Assembly: GCA_946800325.1 (NCBI GenBank)
Contig: OX326958.1
Coordinates: 12,490,992-12,554,991 of the forward strand
From: Luzula sylvatica
Taxonomy: Eukaryota; Streptophyta; Magnoliopsida; Poales; Juncaceae
Length of the DNA stretch: 64,000 nt
Reading direction: 5' to 3'
Numbering within the stretch: the stretch's first letter is position 1; every line of letters starts with the position of its first letter. Shown here in pieces: positions 10,880 to 23,349 of the stretch. The position numbers were made by a program, and so were the translations under genes. Below the pieces are notes generated by a model that saw nothing but the letters and a program-made list of their open reading frames with translations, was not told the origin of the DNA and did no database searches.

Positions 10880-11620
10880 ACAGTGAGTAAAACTAAGATA
10901 ATTTTCAGTGAGAAACTCCAAATTGATTGGATCAAATTGGCGTAGTTAGATAATGAGATTATCTATGACTTTGATACAGAAAGTGTTTTCATTTGGACGA
11001 ATTATCAGTGTCGTTTTTATGGAATAACGAAAGGGTGCGACTGTTTGACATACAGAGACTAAAACGTCCGTATATGTCGTATCGGAACTCCAATTGAGTC
11101 CAATCCAATTGGGTTAGTTAGATAATAAGATTATCTAGAACTTTCGTTCACGTTCAAAGTCGGTTGGAATAATTTAATATTTTCGTTTCAACAGAATACT
11201 GAAAAGGTGTCTATTGGATATACTTACCTTTTCGTTTGTCCGTATTTTACTAAAACAGGTATAACTTTCAGTAGGAAATTCCGATTTGAATGGTTCAAAT
11301 TGGTTTAGTTAGATAATGAGATTATCTAGAACTTTCATGTTGTAATATATTTCATTTGAGCGAAGTATCAGTGTCGTTATAATGAAATACCGAAAGGGTG
11401 CGACAGTTTGACATATAGTCTGTAAAACGACCGTAACTTTCGGGTCCGAACTCTAATTGGGCTGGGCCAAATTGGGTTGGAAAGATAATAAGATTATCTA
11501 CAACTTTCGTGTTAGTTGATGTTCTGTCAGAGGAATTTACAATTTTCGTTCTGACAGATTACTGAAAGGGTGTATGCAGTTTTCTGTTTGAAAAGTTGTA
11601 TATGAGATATACATACCTTT
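10880..11620 (+). repeat. Tandem array of ~172-190-bp units in the copia 5' leader
   Basis: Four degenerate units are marked by AACTCCAATTGG-like sequences at about 10914, 11086, 11276 and 11449. Each contains TTAGATAATAAGATTATCTA and CGAAAGGGTGCGACAGTTTGACATA. Two more units lie in each LTR, so LTR and leader share one repeat module. From 11620 to about 12880 I recognise no gag domain; the sequence is degenerate. Confidence 0.8.
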
Positions 11621-12887
11621 AGGCCTATCTTTATCTCTAATCAATTAATTCAATCATACTAGCATATTAGATAATTAATTATTTAGAATAATTAGTCTCC
11701 CTAAATAATTCATATGTATTTAGAAATCTTGTGATAGTGATATAATATGATTATATCACGAATTATTTAAACATGAATGTAATGATCCCTCATAATATTT
11801 AAGTCGTGGAAATGCCTTCCATATCATCAACCATCGAAATTGGTATCACAATATGTGTGTTTCTAGGCCTTCGTCATGCACACATGTTGATGGTATTAAT
11901 GGATGGCAAGCGTTAAATGGGGACTTACGTGTTTCTAGGCCTTCGTCATGCACGTGAGTAGTTCATTTGAACGATACGTTTGATATGGTTATGACTTAAC
12001 CGTCCAAGCCAATCCGATTGGAGTTCGGGGCATAGTTAGAATGCACACACGGAACTGGGATTGTATGTGATACGATCCATCACCGAAATTCTAAAAGGTT
12101 CGAGAGTCGCATATGATGCGATTGGATTATATCCTACCTAAATAAGCGAGATCCCACCCGATAGGCCTTCGTCACTTGTGGGAGGATTGCGAAATATGGA
12201 TCTCGGGTGTTATGGACTTGGAGTCCCGTATCGGTATGAGGGTTATCGATTCGATAAAATAACATTATCATATAATCATCATATAAGCATATAGATTAAG
12301 TACGCACGGTTAGGAGCTTAATCTTCATTATCCGTTTAGAATTATGTTTTCAAGCAAACACCAAATATATATCGATGAGATCGATATGATAGATGGCTTT
12401 TGGGTCGGAATTACCGTAATTAACCTTGATAGTCAAAGAATAGTTCTTAGACTTAAAGGAACGTGTTGGACACGGAAATGGTAGATTCGGGGCTCGAGGC
12501 TTTGGCTTTAGATAAAGCCGGGTTCAATACACTTTAAGAAGGAATCGAACAATATTACGTGCCTTGTGGTGGCATGTATAGACGCAGATTTCTCAAAATT
12601 GTTTTGAGAATTCGGGTGTATATGAAAGTAAAACGCAACGCTCAAGAAATAGTTTCAAGAGCTAGAGCGCATTGAATGGTTCAATGCAGCTCAAAGCGTA
12701 GATTAATTCTGAGACGCCTTATGGGTCTTTGATTAACACTCGTGTGTTGATGGTACGAGATTTGATCTTCGTGACCGAATATCATATGCATTCGATAGAT
12801 AAGTCGATCCCGAATTTGCATGTGATGCGATGTAAATTTGAATAGGAGATGTTTAGAGTGTCCGGGGAATCCAAAGCATAGAGATGC

Positions 12888-13500
12888 GTGGATGTCCTTG
12901 TAATTCAAAGGAGGGATCGAAAGAAATGTATGTCTAAGGGTATTTTGGGAAAATGTTTTCCAAACAGAAAGTTCGGACAAGGAGTTGTCCAAACTAATGA
13001 CTCAAAGAACGGTGAAATCCGAGGAGGATTAAACCTAGAAGTTGATTGCTTCCTTTGGCATTGCCGTCTTGGCCATATGAATGAGATACACGTATCTAGA
13101 TTCCATATGATGGATTGCTAGAATCATTCGAATTAGATCCGATTGATTAATGCGATACTTATTTATTAGGCAAAACGACAAAGGACATCATTCTCCAAAG
13201 GTTGGAGAAAGATCCAATGAATTATTGGAAATTACATTTAGATGTAATGTTCCGATAAGTTCCAAGGCAAGAGGAGGCTATCGGTATTTTGTTACGTTTA
13301 CGGATGGTTAAAGTAGATACGGTAATATCTGTTTAATGCGTGCCGAAATGGAGACTTTTGAAAGGTTCAAAGAGTTTCAAAAACAAAATACAATATCGAC
13401 TTAGCAAGAAAATCAAAGCCCTTTGATAGGATCGAGGAGGCAAGTATTTGAGCTACGCACTTCGATAGGATCGAAGAGGCGATATTTGAGTTATGAGTAT
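12888..13500 (+). pseudogene. Copia GAG-pre-integrase and integrase core remnant
   Basis: An open stretch contains LWHCRLGHMNE, the diagnostic HxxxLGH-type motif of the copia pre-integrase domain. It is followed by YLLGKTTK and then a broken integrase core with VTFTDG (13291-13308), SRYGNI and FERFKEFQK. Stops lie between these pieces, including a TAA just before DTYLLGK that is also present at the same codon in the related element at 41-61 kb. Not functional. Confidence 0.75.
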
Positions 13501-14249
13501 TGATGATCATTTATGATTGTGGAATCGTTTCACGATTACCTTTATTCGGAACATTAAAGATGTATTCGAAAAGAGGAAATAAATGCATGTTAAACATGGT
13601 TCGATAAATGATAAGTCAATAGGATCTCCCAAAATTGTTTTGGGATACGCCCTTGAGACAGCGGCACTAATGAATGGTTGCATATATGATATGGACCATA
13701 AACCTTCTAATCGGTACAAAAGACGCCATATTAGATATGGATCAGAATGGTTCCGAAGTTGTCATTTGTACAGATTTGTGGATGTGAGTATATTTCGAAA
13801 TTTGTTTCGGTTAAACTCAATCCCAAATCTGAAAATTGTTCGTTTATGACATATATCCTTAAGGAAACTAAAGGGTATTAGTTCTAACGTCCCGACGAAA
13901 ATAAGATTTTCGTGGCTCGAAGAGATGCCTTCTTGGAGGAGGACTCGATGCGCACAAGTTTGAAACTTAATGTTGCTAATCTCTATGCGGGCTAGTGGGA
14001 GTAGAATAAATCTCGAAAGAGTTCGAGATCTGAAAATGAACATTGTACCGATGAATGTTGACACGACTTCATCAAGAGTTGATGAATACGAGTCGAACAC
14101 ACAAAGGAATTATTTGTAGATCAAGTAGGCTATATCATAAGCTGGTAAATACGGATTTACCGTGGCTAATGATGATAGATCGCAATCATATGATGATTCG
14201 ATATCCTACAGGGATGCTATGAAAGGTTGATTCCACATGACATGATGTC

Positions 14250-15870
14250 ATGAATTCTGAGATTCGATCCGTGTAAAATTATCAAGTTTAGAACTTGATT
14301 TTATTACTTTCCTGGTTAGACCCACGAAAAGACAATGGGTTTTCAAGATGAGAACCGACACGGATAGGAATACGCATATATGCAAAGCGAGGCTCGTAGC
14401 GAAGAGTTTCAAGAATTTGATAGTCGGACTATGAAGAAACATTTTCGCATGTTGCCATGCTTTCACATTCTCGAAATTCTGCTTGACATGGTCGTGTATT
14501 ATGACTATGTGATGTGGCAAAATGGATGTCAAAACCGAATTTCTTAACAAAAATTTTATGAAAGGATGTGTACTTGACACAACCTTACGGTTTTGTCGAT
14601 TCATAAGAATCGGGGATAAGATATGCACGCTTTAACGATCCATATGATGGATTAGAGAAAGCTTCTCGGAATTGGAATATTCGTTTTGATGAAGTTATAA
14701 ACTGCTATAACATTGTCGGAACGAATGAAAACTTTGTGTACACATGAAGGTTAGTGGGAGCCGCGTTATATTTCTTGTAACGACACAAAATTTAGGCGAG
14801 ACCGCTTATGAATTAAGCGTGAAGATCTATAGGATAGATTTAAGAAGTTCCTCGTTTTATATTATAGCACGTATATCGACATATTGTTGAAAAAGGTTTT
14901 CAACATATAACTCCTTGGCGGAGTTAAATAGAGATGTCGAATGGCAGAAATTTTCTACGGCTCGATGTGAGACATCAAGCAGGGCGAAAAAAAAAAAAAA
15001 AAAATATGATGCTTTACATTCGATGTGAAGATCTATTATATCTGTCATGATATGTATGTGACTATATGTCGTATAGATGAAGCGTCTAATTCACCGTCAA
15101 TAAAATCCAAGGAATCACACGAGTTTGAATGTAATGAGATTACATGAGACTAACTATTGTGAATGTATAATGGTTATACATATATATATACTTAATGGTT
15201 ATGTATATTTAAATTCATCGGGATTTGTATTGATAGCGGTGAATGTTATCCTTGAATACTTTACAAAAGAATTCAGGATTTTATTTTATCTATAATGGTA
15301 TGGACGACGTGTTGGTTATAAAGAGTTATAACAACGACAGTTTCCAAAGATTTAGCACGTCCAAATATGTAGCACGACTTTCGATCACAAAGTGTGCACA
15401 TGATTTGCTTAAACGAAAACATGGTTATGTGGAAAGGTTCCACATGACCAATAATGATTCTATTTACGAGGGCGAGTATATTGTGGTTATGAATCACAAA
15501 AGGAAGCGGTATGGATCAAGGATACATGACCAAACTCGAGTAGTCACGAGTTATCGGATTTATGGTTGTATATTGCATGACACGCAATAGTACAAGCCAA
15601 AAATGCCGAGGTCACAACCACTTCTAGCCAATACTCAGAAAATTTCATTGATCCATGAAATTTTATGAAATGATGTGATCGTAGGTATTGGAAATGTTCC
15701 AAACCTGATGTTGATTAACACTAACGGCAACGTGCGGACCCGTTTACAAAACCGCTCTCTCTAGTCGCGCGTGACTGTCATGCGATGACTATGGGTATGG
15801 AGATACCTAGAGGAGGAAGAAGAGAGTAGAGTGTAGTTATCTAATACGATAGTCCTCGCAGGTTGTGGGC
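14250..15870 (+). pseudogene. Copia reverse transcriptase and RNase H remnant
   Basis: Readable fragments are WVFKMRTDTDRNTHICKARL (about 14337), MDVKTEFLN (about 14521), then GETAYELSV, and the RNase H tail NVADPFTKPL (about 15729, frame interrupted). The RT YVDD block present in the sister element at 44081 is deleted here: sequence jumps from TATATTTCTTGTAA to TTTAGGCGAGACC near 14780. A poly-A run lies at 14989-15004. Confidence 0.72.
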
Positions 15871-16989
15871 ATGGAGATACCCATAGGTAAATGTTGCATC
15901 ACCCAAATACTTAATCCGTATGAATGCATCCCTTTTAAAAATTTTGTTTACTTAAATTTTCATGCATTCACCTTATATGAAAACTGTGTGCGGGGTTGTG
16001 TAATATGATTACATGAACCTTGATTTGAACTTGTGTGGACGTCGACATGGTTGAGGACCATGTGCAGCGAAACCGTCACACTTAAAGTTTCATTTCTAAA
16101 CATCCCTAGTCGCGGGTCAGTTTGCTTAAGAGAGAAGCATTTCTATTACAAGGGAATAGACTGAACGCGTACACTAGTACTTTAGCCGAGGAGATGATTA
16201 TGTTTTGCTAATCATAGGACAAAGGTGTTTGTCGAATCGGGAACGTAGATATATGCTAGGTGACATATATTGGATATGACCGAAGCCGCGAGATCATGAC
16301 ATGGTTTAGTCATTATAGATGGACTCGCGACGAGTAGGGTATTAGGTTCTTCATACTTGAGGGGACCATTGATTGCGTTACGTGCGTAACACAATGCTTT
16401 GATATGATCTTACGCTGACCGTAACAGGGAGTTAAAACGGTCATCATTGGGTATTGTCCGAAACACGGAATTCAATGTGAGTCTCCAAGATAGGAATTGT
16501 TTATTCCGAAAGGAAGAGATATCTCTTTGGCCACTCGATGAATTGATTAACGAAAACTGTGGCCACAGTCAATGATATTAATGGTTAATATCGATTGAAA
16601 TTTGTTAACTCAATTCGGACTCGAGGAATAAGTATAGTTAATCAAAATATAAGGATGACTATAACCATGCCTTTTGATTAACGGATATCGCTAACAAGAG
16701 AACTAATAACCGCTATTCGAGATAGGCACAATGATCACAATCATTCTTCGTGTTAACATGGGTAGCCATGATGGAGTGACTAGATCCCGCTCATGGGCTT
16801 GTTGTGCTATGGAAACAGCCTACTGCCATCGTTAACCGAACCTACCTGGTCACACAACGAATCGTACTAAGTCGGGCTTGATTATAAAATTGGCACATAA
16901 GATGTGCGTAGCTTGGTATTTGATACGCGAGCTATATTCTCTAAAATCATGCATCTTGGATATGCATGAGTACCTTTTAGTTAGATCTG

Positions 16990-17005
16990 AAATTGAGTGG
17001 GAGAC
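16990..17005 (+). other. Polypurine tract of the copia element
   Basis: AAATTGAGTGGGAGAC lies directly before the 3' LTR TGAAGG. This is the expected plus-strand priming tract. The 15.9-17.0 kb stretch before it is non-coding element sequence. Confidence 0.75.
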
Positions 17006-18068
17006 TGAAGGAAATACAGTTTCAGGATCAACCGTAAAAGTGTACACAAGGATAAACGAATGTAAGCGTACATTCGTGGTCATATCTTTCAGTAGGAAAA
17101 TCCAATTTGAATGGTTCAAATTGGGTTAGATAGATAATAACATTATCTACAACCTTCATATAGAAATATACTTCATATGAACGAAGTATCAGTGTCGTTT
17201 CTATGAAATACCGAAAGGCTGCAATAGTATGACATACAGTTAGTAAAACAGTCATAAATTTTGCATACGAACTCCAATTGGGCCAGGCCAAATTGGGTCG
17301 AGTAGATAATAAGATTATCTACAACTTTCGTGTTGGGTGATTTTCTGTCAGAGGAATTTACCAATTTAGTATGGACAGAATACTGGACAGATACATGCAA
17401 CATTCTGTGTGAAAGAGTGTATATTGGATATACATGTCTTTTGGCCAATCCTAATCCTATATGATATAAATAGGATTTTTCTCTCTCATCTGGGGTGGTT
17501 CATTCAGTTAATTAATTCAAAATATTCCAGAGAATTGTGAGACAACTTTCTAGAGAGAGAAAGGGTGTAAAGAGAGAGAAACCGTGAAAATGTGTTTTCC
17601 GGTATAGAGAATCAATCAATCTAGCAAGTTCGCCGGTGCATCGTCTAGGCAGTTGCACCCGCGACCGACGTCTTACGAGTCAAGGTGGATACAAGTAGAG
17701 GAGCAACATCTGGGGCTCTTTCGGTTGTGATCGATTCGGAGGAACGAAATCTGCCGGAGACGGAAACGAGCGAATCGAGTAACGGACTGTGGAAGCATGC
17801 GGGCATGGAACGCAAGAAGACAACCCGAGGCGTGTCAAAACGGTGGGAGACGTGCGGTATGGGACGTACGGGCTAGTCACCAACGTGACACCTAAGGAAA
17901 AGAAGGATGCGAGCGATCAACCCGTCATGCGTGATCAATTTCACGCGGGTAATCGTCTATCCTACTTTGCATCGTACCCTCGAAGTCATGACGTGATCTT
18001 GGATTTAGGGAACCGGACCGGGCCTTCATATCCGCTGCGCGGGCCCGGGGATGGGTGAATTCCCAACA
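17006..18068 (+). repeat. 3' LTR of copia element
   Basis: It has the same length and termini as the 5' LTR, with about 15 scattered substitutions by eye. It is followed by the TSD copy CTAAA. Confidence 0.92.
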
Positions 18069-18414
18069 CTAAAACCTATGAAATTAACTCTTAATTCATA
18101 GAGAATCATACCACGTGAAATTGATCACGGAGACGGGTTGATTCTTGCGTAGTTGCTGCTGTCCTTGCTTCGATTCTGGCGACACGCCCGTCCCACGCCC
18201 GCGCGATTCGACACCTAATTCGAAACTCCGATTTGTCGTATACAACCGAAATCGTTCCGGTTAAGATCCGACTTTGCTCTTCTTGGATCACAATAGAATC
18301 TCAATCGTGAGATCTCTCTACCCGTATCCACCTCGAGTTAACGTCTTTTGGTTACACGTAAATCCACCTAGTGTATTCACGTGTAAACTTGCTTGAATCT
18401 GAATTTGAGAACTT

Positions 18415-19383
18415 TGAAGGAAATACAGTTATAGATCAACTAGTAGCTTGCACACATGAGGATAGACAAACGTATGCGTTCGTCGATACGATTGGATGCA
18501 TAATAAGATTATGCAAATCTGACAAAAATAACATAGTCAGTCATGACGGACCTATAGGTTAATCTGTCAGATTACACAAAAAAATACACAGTCAGCCATG
18601 ACGGACTTGTTGGTCATGACGGACCAAAGGAAATTTTGTGTACCGATATGTGAGTATGAGTCATGACTGACTGTATGTCAGTCATGACAGACTGTATGGT
18701 CAGTCATGACGGACTGTATAGTAACTGTTGTTTCCAATAACCGTGACTAGTGCGTCATGACCGACTGTTGTCAGTCATGACGGACTGTGATCCAAATTCC
18801 AGATTAGCAGTTTTCTTTGTACTCATTAATCCTCTAATTAATGACGTGATTAATATAAGATCCGGATGATCCTTTCCTCTCTCTCTGATTAGTTTTCTAC
18901 AAAGATTATTATGCTTGTGAGACAAGTAATATAGAGAGCTTGATAATCATCATTATAGATGAAATTCAAGCAAGTTTACGGCGATTTTAGGGGAATCGCG
19001 CATAACCAAAAGACGAGGCTCAAGGTGGATACGAGTAGAGGGATTTCACCTGAAATCCTCTATTGTGATCAAACAAGGGCGAGATGAATGACGAACCGGA
19101 TGCGATCCGGTTGTATACGACAAATCGGAGCTCAATCGAAGGTGTCGAATCGTGCGGGAATGGGACGCACGTGTTACTGAAGATTGGAGCAACAAAAAGG
19201 CAGCAACTACGCTTTCGACCCGTCACCGTGATCAATTTCACGTGGTATGAATCTATGTCTATAATCGTTATATTCATAGGTAGTTGCATGTAGATTTATG
19301 ATACGACGTGGTCCTCGGGATCGGGTCGGACCGGGCCCTTCAATCCGCTGTGCGGGGCTCGGTAATGACGATGATACCCAACA
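18415..19383 (+). mobile_element. Solo LTR with CATG-core palindrome array
   Basis: The element starts TGAAGGAAATACAG and ends GATACCCAACA, 969 bp, flanked by AACTT at 18410-18414 and 19384-19388. Termini match the copia LTR at 9545. In place of the 172-bp module, its U3 region (18536-18790) carries about eight copies of a CATG-centred palindrome such as GTCAGT-CATG-ACGGAC. It lies inside the solo LTR 9429-19806. Confidence 0.9.
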
Positions 19384-19806
19384 AACTTTTCTCCAAATTC
19401 TCTCTATTCTCTAATGGTTTTCTTAACCAAGAAGATGAAAAATAATCACCCACATCTCTCCACCAGATCTGAGAATAAATATCATTAATCTCAGATCATA
19501 CCATTAATTACAGGACAATCAATTTGAGATAAAAATGTCAACACAGAATTCGGAACATAGTTCGTTCGAACGTACCTTACGGTCCATTCGAACGAACTAG
19601 CCACTGTTAATGTGTTACACATGTGCGTTCGAACTGAATAATCTATTCAATCGAACGTACCATCGTGCGTTCGAACGAACCATCTAAGTCCGTTCGAACG
19701 GACCATCTCCTGGTTCCTGAGTTTACACAATCTCATTGTGAACTCAACCATTTGATCATCCTTAGTTGTACGTTCTTCTAGTTGATCCATAACTGTATTT
19801 CCTTCA

Positions 19807-20301
19807 TGCCTTTCCTTTTGCGAGGGACATAATTGTAGATTTGATCTCCTCGGATAAGAATGGATTGGCGAGATGAGATAAGAGCTCGTCATTGCGGGAT
19901 TGTGAGTATATTTTAGGAAGGACAAGTGACGATATTTGAGTATAGGTTGGAGCTTTAGTGCCTAAAAGCTCTTTATAGAATTTGGAGAAATGGCCGAGGA
20001 TGAGTGCGGGTGATGTGACCATATGATCATTGACTCTGATAGCCGAGATGCTAGATTGGAGTTTGTTGAACGAGGCTATTTTGTGGAAATAAGATGTGTT
20101 ATTATCACCTAGTTTTAACCATCTACTTGAGCTTCTTTGGCGCCATTTTTCCTCTAAAATCGAGGTTAGGTTGGTGATCTTAGAGCGGATATCTATCCTT
20201 AATTTGTATTCCGCTTGGGATAGAGGTCGAGCTTCCTCAGTGATATCCAAAGAACGGAGGATTTCCTTAGTTGCAAACAAGGTGGGATTAATATTTTTCA
20301 T
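19807..20301 (-). pseudogene. LINE ORF2 linker and start of RT
   Basis: An open frame contains SSSRWLKLGDNNTSYFHK and EEIKSTIMSLAKGKA, matching the region between endonuclease and RT in plant LINEs. It joins in frame with the GPDGF motif at 9428 once the 9429-19806 insertion and one TSD are ignored. It is offset by one frame from the endonuclease segment at 20298-20301 (1-nt indel). Confidence 0.85.
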
Positions 20302-21197
20302 TTATTGTTAGCCCAATCGCAGATTTTTAACTTAGAAGTTTTCATTTTAAGTATGAAAGATTTGACCGGTGTTAAATTTGCACTCGATGACCATATTGGC
20401 TCAAGGATTGAGCCGAGTTCAAGACATTTGAGCCAATGATTTTCCAATTTAAAGGGCCTTCTTTTCCGAGGAGAATTCGATTTGATTTGTAAAATTAGTG
20501 GCGAATGATCCGAAGTGTTCATTGGTAAATCTTGGAAAGAAAACTCAAGATTATGTGAGAGGAAATCATTGGAGAAGAATGCTCTATCCAATTTCGAGAG
20601 AGTTGGTGAGGATCGCTTATTGCTCCATGTGAAGTGCTTACCGGCAAATTGCAACTCAATTAAGTGCAAGTTATCGATGCACGCATTGAATTGCATGATG
20701 AGATTGATGTTTGGGTTATTGGCCGTTGTGTCGTTAGGAGATCTTAGGAGGTTGAAATCCCCGACTACAATCCATGGCAACCCATTAGTGTTCAGAGTGT
20801 GTAGATCAAGTAAGAAGGATTGCTTTAGGGAAGAGCATGAAGGACCATAAATGTTGGATATTAAAATTTGTGTACCATCCGATAGTGCTAAGATGGTGTT
20901 AAGAGAGTAGGGGGGAGAGAAGGTTGATACGAGAGAATATTGATTAGACCAAGAGGTCAAAAAACCTCTTTTAATTCCCGTTGAAGGAGCCCATTCAAAG
21001 GAGGTGAGAGTGTTTGGGAGAAGGGATTTAATTATGAAAGGGTTCGGGTTGCATAATTTAGTTTCTTGTATGCAAGCAATACTACATTTTGAGGTTCTTA
21101 GAGATTCACGTACTAAATTACGTTTATCTCTATAGCCTAATCCACGTACATTCCATGTAATCAGAGAGAAATTATTAATCCGATCTAACTTAGATAA
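20298..21197 (-). pseudogene. LINE ORF2 apurinic-type endonuclease domain
   Basis: The frame is open from a stop at 21198-21200 down to 20298. Motifs of the endonuclease/exonuclease/phosphatase fold appear in order: LITWNVRGLG, CIQETKL (catalytic Glu), NIYGPS, WIVVGDFNL (catalytic Asp/Asn), KLDRAFFS and NTSDHSPL (catalytic Asp-His). The enzyme nicks target DNA to prime LINE insertion. I see no ATG at the start of this frame before the first motif. The frame ends in a stop caused by a 1-nt change. Confidence 0.88.
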
Positions 21198-21275
21198 TTA
21201 TTTCGAAAATAAAGATAGTACAGAAGAAAGAAAGAGAGAGTAGTAAATTTAAAAGCCGATTGGGAGCTTTCTTCT

Positions 21276-22416
21276 TCAATCTCCATGTGGGAGGCTTGCC
21301 TCTCCATCGCGTCCGTGGTGGCCCTCAATGGCGCGACCTTGTATAATAGAAGGAGATTGATTAGTAATCGTGTTTACTTGTTCAATAATAGAGAGAGATT
21401 TGGAAAGAATATTCTGATTTTTTAAGGACGAGGGTGAGAGTATTTCGGCATTTTGGGGAATGCCCAACATATCTCTAATGTCCGCTGTGATTGTGGAAGA
21501 TAAGGGGGTGCTGGACATTTTTTCAGTCCGTAGTTCGGAAATAATTTCCTCACTTAAGAATTTTTTCTTCTTTGATTTAATTTTTGTACTATTTTGAGAA
21601 ATAGTTTTAGTCGTGTCTTGACTAATTGAATTTTTTTGTTTATTATTTGTATCGAGGAGAGAGCAAGAGATTAGAGGAGAAGAGCCCGAGCCTAAAAGAA
21701 GAGGAGAGCTCGGGCATATAGTGTTCGTCGAGCCTAAAAGAAGGGAGCCCTCGCAAGCCGTATTGAATTTGTTTGGAGATTGAGTTCGGGTGTTTGGCCG
21801 ATCCGACAACCCATTTTTCACATTAATGGATTCCGCTGTAGGATCCACATTGGATTGTACCAAACCATTCTTTACAAGTAATACCAGCCCATTATTTAAA
21901 ACAGACCTGTTATCAACTGCGCACTCGGATCCAGATGGAAGGTGTATTGGATCAGACCCGTTAACCTGGGCAGAACCGTTAAGGTTTTCTGGTGGATCCG
22001 CTGGCCCGTTTTGATGGATTGGGGGCAGCACTGCTGCTGCGGGTGCCAGCATTAGTCTAGACTCGCTAGAGAGAGTGGACAGAGATCCGGATCCGCTATC
22101 GCTGGCGGGTTGACGCTGCAACTCAGACCCGGTAGCATGCTTGGACGAGTCGTTTTTGACACTCAAAATCAGAGACAAATTCTGACCGTGATGGCTCGAA
22201 TTTTTTCTCCGTCTCATGAAATGTGGTTTACGGCCAACCGGACCAAGTCGCTTTAATTTTTTTGATTTAATAAGAGAAGAAAGAAAAATATTTATACCTT
22301 TCGAGGATGTTGATTTCAACGAATCATCTGAGGAAGACACCTTCTTCTTCCGTTGTCTTTTTTTGGATGGTATTCATCGGACTCGGATTTATTATTTGTT
22401 GCATCGATGATGGCCA
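21276..22416 (-). pseudogene. LINE ORF1, C-terminal part
   Basis: A 354-codon open frame (21276-22340), continuing upstream without a clear start to the E-type solo LTR at 22417. It is Ser/Asn/Pro-rich with a basic patch (RRKNSSHH) and lysine runs (IKSKKKKF), like the low-complexity tail of plant LINE ORF1 nucleic-acid-binding proteins. It lies just upstream of ORF2, as expected. The assignment rests on position rather than on a diagnostic motif. Confidence 0.65.
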
Positions 22417-23344
22417 TGATGGGAATTATCCCGACCCCGGGCCCGTGCAGCGGATATGAAGGTCCGGTCCGGTTCCCAAATTCCGAGATCACGCTTCGAT
22501 ATCGAGGGCACGATGCAAAGTAGGATAGTCAATTACCGGCGTGAAATTGATCACGCTCAAAGGGTTGATCGCTTATCCTCCTTTCTCATTGTCACGTTGG
22601 TGACAAAACGCGCGTCCCACGCCCACACGTCTCTCACCGCTTCGTTAACAGTTTTCCCTCCTTCGGTTCGATCACAACGAAGAGCCACAAGTGTCGCTCC
22701 TCTACGCGTATCCACCGTGAGTCGTAGCACCTCGGTTACGGGTATACCTGCCTAGACGATATACCGGTAAACTTGCTTGATTGAACTGATTCTCTAAATC
22801 GAGAAAAATCCCTTTTCTCGTTTCTCTCTTTTTCGCACCCTTTCACTCTATGAAAAAGTCTCTCTTATAATAGAATGATTTGGATTAAATCTGCATCATC
22901 CAGAGAGAGAGAATTATCCTATTTATACTAAATGGTATAAGGACGCCCAAAAGGCACGTTTTTGACAAACCGAACCGTGTGTACCAAAAAGCTGCCAAAA
23001 AACAATTTTTTAACACAGTGCGTCATGATGCACCATATGGTGCGTCATGACTGACGATGTTAAAAAGTTTCTGGACAAAATACGCATCCTTGCGTCATGA
23101 TGCACCATATGGTCCGTCATGATGCACGACCATATTTTTCCTGAATTTGGCTAAGTCCACAACCATTGCAGACTGAACACACTAGGTGCGTCATGATGCA
23201 CCATATGGTGCGTCATGATGCACAGTGTTATTTCGCCCAATTCTGCACAATCCTATTGTGCATCTATCCGTTTTCTCGAATGCGTACTTTCGTGTGTCCT
23301 TGTGTGTACACTTTTACGGTTGATCCGAAACTGTATTTCTTTCA
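22417..23344 (-). mobile_element. Solo LTR with TCATGA palindrome array
   Basis: It starts TGATGGGAATTATCCC and ends CTGTATTTCTTTCA (minus-strand TGAAAGAAATACAG...), 928 bp, flanked by GGCCA at 22412-22416 and 23345-23349. Its U3 region (about 23015-23225) contains GTGCGT-CATG-ATGCAC repeats joined by CATATG. A minus-strand TATA-type sequence lies near 22918-22930. It splits LINE ORF1. Confidence 0.9.
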
Positions 23345-23349
23345 GGCCA

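Larger units (their letters stand above)
9545..18068 (+). mobile_element. Complete but coding-dead Ty1/copia-type retrotransposon
   Basis: Two 1063-bp LTRs (9545-10607 and 17006-18068) bound the element, and the perfect TSD CTAAA lies at 9540-9544 and 18069-18073. A primer site follows the 5' LTR and a purine tract precedes the 3' LTR. Domain order GAG-pre-integrase, integrase, RT, RNase H identifies copia. By eye the LTRs differ at about 15 of 1063 positions, indicating a fairly recent insertion. The internal region is nevertheless saturated with stops and frameshifts and lacks the RT YVDD segment. It therefore probably moved using proteins supplied by another element. Confidence 0.92.
9429..19806 (-). 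mobile_element. Solo LTR of the copia family, itself split by two insertions
   Basis: The element starts TGTTGGGAATCGG and ends CTGTATTTCCTTCA (minus-strand reading TGAAGGAAATACAG...CCCAACA). It is flanked by TGCCT at 9424-9428 and 19807-19811. Excluding the copia element 9545-18068 and the solo LTR 18415-19383 with one TSD copy each, about 875 bp remain, which is LTR length, with no internal region. So it is a solo LTR left by LTR-LTR recombination. Its U3-like part (19549-19703) carries palindromes with a TCGA core, including a perfect GTCCGT-TCGA-ACGGAC at 19688-19703. Confidence 0.88.

Noticed and set aside
21276..22340. Stand-alone host gene of 354 codons
   Set aside because: Position directly upstream of a LINE endonuclease and its low-complexity composition fit LINE ORF1 better than a host gene.
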